Assembly: GCA_006384855.1 (NCBI GenBank)
Contig: VCJN01001409.1
Coordinates: 62,001-126,000 of the forward strand
Reading direction: 5' to 3'
Origin: Tetraselmis striata
Lineage: Eukaryota > Chlorophyta > Chlorodendrophyceae > Chlorodendrales > Chlorodendraceae
DNA length: 64,000 nucleotides
How positions within the stretch are numbered: the stretch's first letter is position 1; each line of letters opens with the position of its first letter. A program made the position numbers and the translations under genes. The notes beneath the pieces are model-generated. The model had not been told where the DNA came from, did not search any database, and was given only the letters and a program-made list of their open reading frames with translations. This document shows positions 59,766 through 64,000 of the stretch, piece after piece.

Positions 59766-60421
59766 CAGCTTCCAACTCCTTGCCTTCAACAACGCCCGCC
59801 GTCTCCGTTTCCGTGTTCTGCCTCCGATTTCCACCCTCGTTCGCTGTACATTCCGGCCATAAAAGTGAACTCTTTCCGTGTAAATCAGCATTCGCATCCT
59901 CTTTGGCGAAACCAGACTCGCGATCTTGTGAAATCTCATTCGTATGTTCGCCGGCAACGACACGGACCCAACTACGGCCAGAGCCGGCGGCGCAATTCTC
60001 GGCATGTATGGCTGCATAATGTATGTACGACACGGCGGTAGCGTATACAACGCTTATATCAACGGGTGAAACGGCTTGACTTGTTTAAAATACTACGGGT
60101 GCCGTCCCGACTACATGTAGCGAAGACATGCCATGTTTTCAACTCCTTTTGCGCTGCCAATAAGGCTCAGATCAACTGCCAGCGTGACGCAACTCGAACG
60201 ACACAACCACCATTCACTCGGCCTAGCCCTAGCCAGGGACCATATTTAGCTGTGGCCAACGTTGCGGGGTCAACGGCGGCCGGTAAGCGCGCGGGTGATG
60301 TGGATCGCCTTGGTGGTGGGGGTGAAAGTGGATGGTCAGCTACAAAGCTACCCTTAGATTTCAACACGGGCAGTGCCACCGCGCGGGTTGCCACCAAACC
60401 CCCACCACGAGGGGAGATGTG
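59766..60421. other. Intergenic region
   Basis: Short frames only; none recognised on either strand. Confidence 0.4.
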
Positions 60422-60494
60422 ACGTCACAAAAACCTGAGATACCATAAGGAGGTGGTTGAAGGTTCTCCCCCCAGCGTGGGAGTTTTTGCTCAC

Positions 60495-60547
60495 GCTAGG
60501 GCCCCGGGAGCCCTAGCCTTCACGCTAGGGCCTCACGCGGCCCTAGC
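60495..60547. repeat. Two adjacent perfect hairpins with the same stem
   Basis: GCTAGGGC (60495-60502), 7-base loop, GCCCTAGC (60510-60517); then GCTAGGGCC (60524-60532), 6-base loop, GGCCCTAGC (60539-60547). Both stems are preceded by CAC. Confidence 0.85.
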
Positions 60548-60649
60548 CTCACGCGACGGCATGCAGTAGCGCCTACCCTTGCTTGGGACTCGCACCTACC
60601 GACTGGCTGCCCCCAAGAGCATCCATGCGTCGTCATATAGTATGAAGTA

Positions 60650-61171
60650 ATCGATGCGTCGATTTTTCAGAAAATTTTCAAATAACGGGTTCTATATCGC
60701 TGGCCTACAGTTCCATCACTTGCATTGCCAGCGCTTTGAAGTAGTCGCTACCAGCAGCGAGCGTTTGCATTGCCAGCGCTTTGAAGTACCAGAGTTTTTT
60801 CCCATTATCAGCAGCGAGTAGCGAGTACCAGTACCAGTATCAGCAGTACCAGCAGCGAGTAGCGAGTACCAGTACCAGCAACGAGCGTTCGCATTGCCAG
60901 CGCTTTGAAGTACGAGAGTTTTTTTTCCATTACCAGCAGCGAGTGGCGAGTACCAGTACACTCATAGCCTCCCAACCGTGAGATCGTAATCGGACGGCTG
61001 TGTAATTAAGGACCGTGGGCGGGCGGGTGGGCGGGTGGGTGGATTATAGTTTTTAGTAGTACATGCCAGTAGATAAGCGCTTTAGTCATGCACCTATAGG
61101 CCCGATCCGCTGCACTATACGGATACCCGTACGGCAATAAAGCTCACCGCCGAAAAATCGACGCTTCGCTG
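60650..61171. mobile_element. 0.5-kb inverted-repeat element, copy B
   Basis: Inverted copy of the element at 20507-21102. Ends CGATGCGTCGATTTTTCAG (60652) and GAAAAATCGACGCTTCGCTGG (to 61171, first bases at 61152). The middle has been replaced or expanded by the minisatellite at 60724-60960. Confidence 0.65.
60724..60960. repeat. Minisatellite of CAGCGAGTAGCGAGTACCAGTAC-type units
   Basis: TTGCATTGCCAGCGCTTTGA occurs at about 60720 and 60764 and, with one change, near 60890; AGCAGCGAGT(A/G)GCGAGTACCA recurs near 60810, 60847 and 60935. Higher-order repetition suggests slippage or unequal exchange. Confidence 0.75.
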
Positions 61172-62170
61172 GATAAGTACCTTCCCTGAACTGTTGCGTG
61201 GTGTTGGTCGGGAGCGGGGCGCGGTCGGTGATGCCCGTCGCCAATCGTTCGCTAGTGACCGTATCCCGCATGTATTGCGTGTTGAAAGCGGCGCGGCGCG
61301 GCTCTAGTGGGGTGCATCACTAGCACCCATCCCCACCGTCCGTAACTATCACCGCCGCGGTACGGTCACGGCTTCTATAGAATATGGACACACTCAGTCA
61401 AGCCCTCCGAGCAAACCTGTGCTGGTCGCACGGCGGATGTTGTCTATGAGACCCGCCGGCAACTTCGCGTTTGGCATCCGCGCCGGTTTGCGCCCCGGTC
61501 CGCCGGGCCAGCCGCGCTGCGCATGTCCACCGTCGACAGGTAAACTTCATGCTACATTTGCGACCATTGAGCAGCACCGCGAGCTCACCCTTACTCGCTA
61601 AATAGCCGCTATGCATTTCGTCTGCTGCCGTGCTCGACACGCAAGCTCTGCCCGCTGCCGTGTCACACGCCCTTGGTCATGTGGTGGCGAGACGGGATTC
61701 GGGAGCCGTGCTTTTTATTTCATCTGCAACCCACCACTCAATCGCCCCCAATATTCCGGCTAGGGCAGCGGCTATGCCGACTTGACCTAGTGTTGCCGAT
61801 ATTCTTCGGATAGCATCTGATTATTTGACGAGCAAAATGTGCCCTAGAATCCCTCACCGGATACCAAGAGGCAGCGATGTGCGGAGAATATTGAGCGTGT
61901 TAAAACTTATAGGGCGTGTTGAAACTTAGTTAGGGCGTCTTCTCGCTGTAGAACAAAATATTAAGAACGCGCAATGCCCTTTACTAGTCCAGTTTTAGAC
62001 GGATACATAACGAGATTTGAGAACATTCGCTAGCACGCACCCCCCAGTTCTGAAGCCAAAAAATTGGGCGCGGTTTTTGCGGCACGTAGTCGGGTCGGCA
62101 ACTCAGCACCCGTATGCTGGAGAATTTATTATATCCCGTATCCCCATACTGCCCCTATAATCGCGGTAGT
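61172..62170. other. Intergenic region
   Basis: Small ORFs only (61419-61601 and others); no recognisable product. Confidence 0.4.
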
Positions 62171-62661
62171 AAAGGCGGGGCGGTCGTGTAGGAGTGTATA
62201 TTGTATCATCACGAGACTATGGAGAACATTCTCAGTCTGATAAATATCTTATGATCCACGTATTACGGGTTGCTAACTTATATGGACGGAGTTCGAGCCC
62301 TATCACACTGCAGTTGCTTGTTATCGGGCGGCGCGTCGCTGCAAAACAGTCAACCGTGCAAGTTTCAACTAAGGATTACTTGACTAGTAGCACACGAGTG
62401 TGACCTCCTAGTAATAAAGGCGGGCCGGACGAGCAGGAGTGTATATTGTATCATCACGAGACTATGGAGAACATTCTCAGTCTGATCATAAATATCTTAT
62501 GATCCACGTATTACGGGTTGCTAACTATATATAGGCGGAGTTCGAGCCCTATCATACTGCAGTTGTTATCGCTCGGCGCGTCGCTGCAAAACAGTCAACC
62601 GTGCAAGTTTCAACTAAGGATTACTTGACTAGTAGCACACGAGTGTGACCTCCTAGTAATA
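62171..62661. repeat. Two tandem ~245-bp units
   Basis: Units at 62171-62416 and 62417-62661 are nearly identical (TGTATATTGTATCATCACGA; CGTCGCTGCAAAACAGTCAA; TAGCACACGAGTGTGACCTC), differing by a few small indels. Each includes GGAGTTCGAGCCC, which resembles a pol III B box, but no cloverleaf can be folded. Confidence 0.85.
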
Positions 62662-63724
62662 ATATGGTACGACATGATGAATGATGATTTGCAGATGAAT
62701 CGCGAACATTATCCAGCATTTTACACTACGTTCTGTATGTCCCAACCTCCCAATATCAATACATGTACGTCAGCTCACCGACATGCCTGACACAACGAAT
62801 GCGGCCTAGTCTCTCAAATCCGCCCAAACAAACCCAGCGGAGGTCACCGTACTTCTTAAATGTATGCATATCGACGCGGTGCACTGGCTACACATACTCA
62901 TCAAAGTCCTCAAAATGATGTAACACCGCTCACACGCCAGCGGCAAAGGAAAAACCATCAAGCCAAACATACCAAGAAATGAAAAGCGCCGGGAAAAATC
63001 TTGTTGAGGGCGACTTTGCGAGAAAAACACACACCTACACCGCCACCCAGACGGACGGGGTACGGGGCACGGGGTAGGGGGTAGGGGGTAGGAGCCGGGG
63101 GGGGGGGGGGGGGGGGGGGCGACCGATGACACAACTCTCTTATTAGGCATCTGTAGGGACATGTTTTCAATGAAAGGATTGCAAATGCTAAGGGTACAGC
63201 CGACCATATGCTGGTTCATGTAGTCGGGCCGTAGTATCAAGCCAGCTACCGTGGTTGGCCCATGCCCAGCCCTAGGAAGAAGTTGTAACAAATTTCAAAT
63301 TAGGTTACAGTAGGTCATAAGGTTGAGTTATTTGTGTATATGTCTCCCGTCAGCACTGAAGCTTGACCTCTTATTATTGTCCTTTCTACCTCTGTCCACC
63401 CATGCACCCATTCCGCTTCCTATACTATATATGTGTTGATACGTAGCAAGCCGTCTTTGAAAGTCTATGCTGATGTATCATGATTTGCTTTGCACCATGC
63501 TTCAATATTTATACATACTTGCTACTGTGGCACAGACTGCCGCTATTTTGTCCCCCGCGCGTCTCCCTCCTTCCCTCCCTATCCACCATTCCATCACAGC
63601 TTGACCGACTGTTGCGAGTAGTCTCACATTACTGTTCTGATTGTTTTGCGTACTTACCCAAGGCATATTTTCGTGTCCGTTTCGAACTTCCTGCGTGCTC
63701 ATTCCGCCCAAGGTCCGCGCAACG
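62662..63724. other. Intergenic region upstream of the last gene
   Basis: Contains a G23 run (63097-63119). A - frame 63291-62806 crosses the G run and has no recognisable domain. The right end should hold the promoter and 5' UTR of the gene starting at 63725. Confidence 0.45.
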
Positions 63725-64000
63725 ATGTCCGCGACCTCGCCGCGGGTTCGTCAACGTCTTGCGCGCGCACTCGCCGGGTGTCGCACTTGCCGGGTGCCGG
63801 GTGTCCGGGTGGATGATGGCGCGCAGGTGACTCGGGTGGCTGCTTCTTCTTTAGCTGGCGCATCCCCCTCTTCTTTTGATGCCCACTTGCAGTTGGAGTA
63901 TAGGGCTCATCTGATTTGGCGCTTAGTATAGGTGATTTATATATTAGCTCTTACCTCTTGCAGCCATCTCTTGTTTCGAATTATGCTGCTCGGATATACT
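63725..64000 (+). CDS. 5' part of an unrecognised gene leaving the window
   Basis: ATG at 63725 opens MSATSPRVRQRLARALAGCR ... SFDAHLQLEYRAHLIWRL. A donor (GTATAG at about 63926) and an acceptor with a pyrimidine tract (CTCTTGCAG ending about 63962) suggest a first exon of about 67 residues and a 37-base intron, with exon 2 running off the end. The N-terminus is basic and Arg/Ala-rich. Intron size is small for this window, so the model is tentative. Confidence 0.4.

Noticed and set aside
62290-62330. tRNA gene suggested by GGAGTTCGAGCCC
   Set aside because: No acceptor or anticodon stem can be formed around it.
62806-63291. 161-codon - strand ORF
   Set aside because: It crosses the G23 run as poly(Pro), starts with a non-conserved frame and shows no domain.

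Overview
The window looks like nuclear DNA of a green alga (Chlorophyta, probably near the Chlorophyceae/volvocines). Evidence: genes split by short GT-AG introns with phases that agree across exons; TGTAA, the usual chlorophyte poly(A) signal, 3' of two genes; a plastid-type glycerol-3-phosphate acyltransferase with a transit peptide; and a PAT/kangaroo-like DIRS relic, a family known from Chlamydomonas and Volvox. All exon models were made by eye. I found no rRNA, tRNA or CRISPR array.

Left part (1-20 kb), genic. (1) The 3' part of an unrecognised gene on + (1-4011, ten exons in the window). (2) A convergent gene on - (5758-4324) for a secreted alpha/beta hydrolase of chlorophyllase/cutinase type, perhaps GPI-anchored. 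(3) A divergent gene on + (6951-9713, eight exons, 452 residues) for plastid acyl-ACP:glycerol-3-phosphate acyltransferase, with the HX4D and GGRDR motifs intact. (4) A large gene on - (about 19727 down to about 11320, about 19 exons, roughly 1,100 residues) for a type I membrane protein: signal peptide, complete SGNH (GDSL) hydrolase, two thrombospondin type 1 repeats, an acidic linker, cysteine-rich CGVCGG modules, an EGF-like module and one membrane helix.

Middle (20-31 kb), transposon mosaic: a 0.6-kb inverted-repeat element, a hAT relic, a 1.7-kb element with at least 27-bp perfect inverted ends, a reverse transcriptase-endonuclease element between long inverted arms, a BED-finger-like ORF pair and several short tandem repeats.

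31-48.3 kb: four head-to-tail, nearly identical 4.34-kb copies of an APE-type LINE on the - strand, with no spacer. All four share the same disabling lesions, so the array probably grew by DNA-level duplication. It resembles the Zepp-type LINE clusters that mark centromeres in some green algae, but that link is inference.

Right part (48.3-64 kb): a broken DIRS-like element with direct terminal repeats, a 15-bp-TIR element, a retroposon-like insertion with a 7-bp target duplication whose empty site has a paralogue near 6 kb, a second copy of the 0.6-kb element, tandem duplications, and the first exon of a + strand gene leaving the window at 64000. Long poly(G)/poly(C) runs and the short motif TAGTCGCTA recur through the window.
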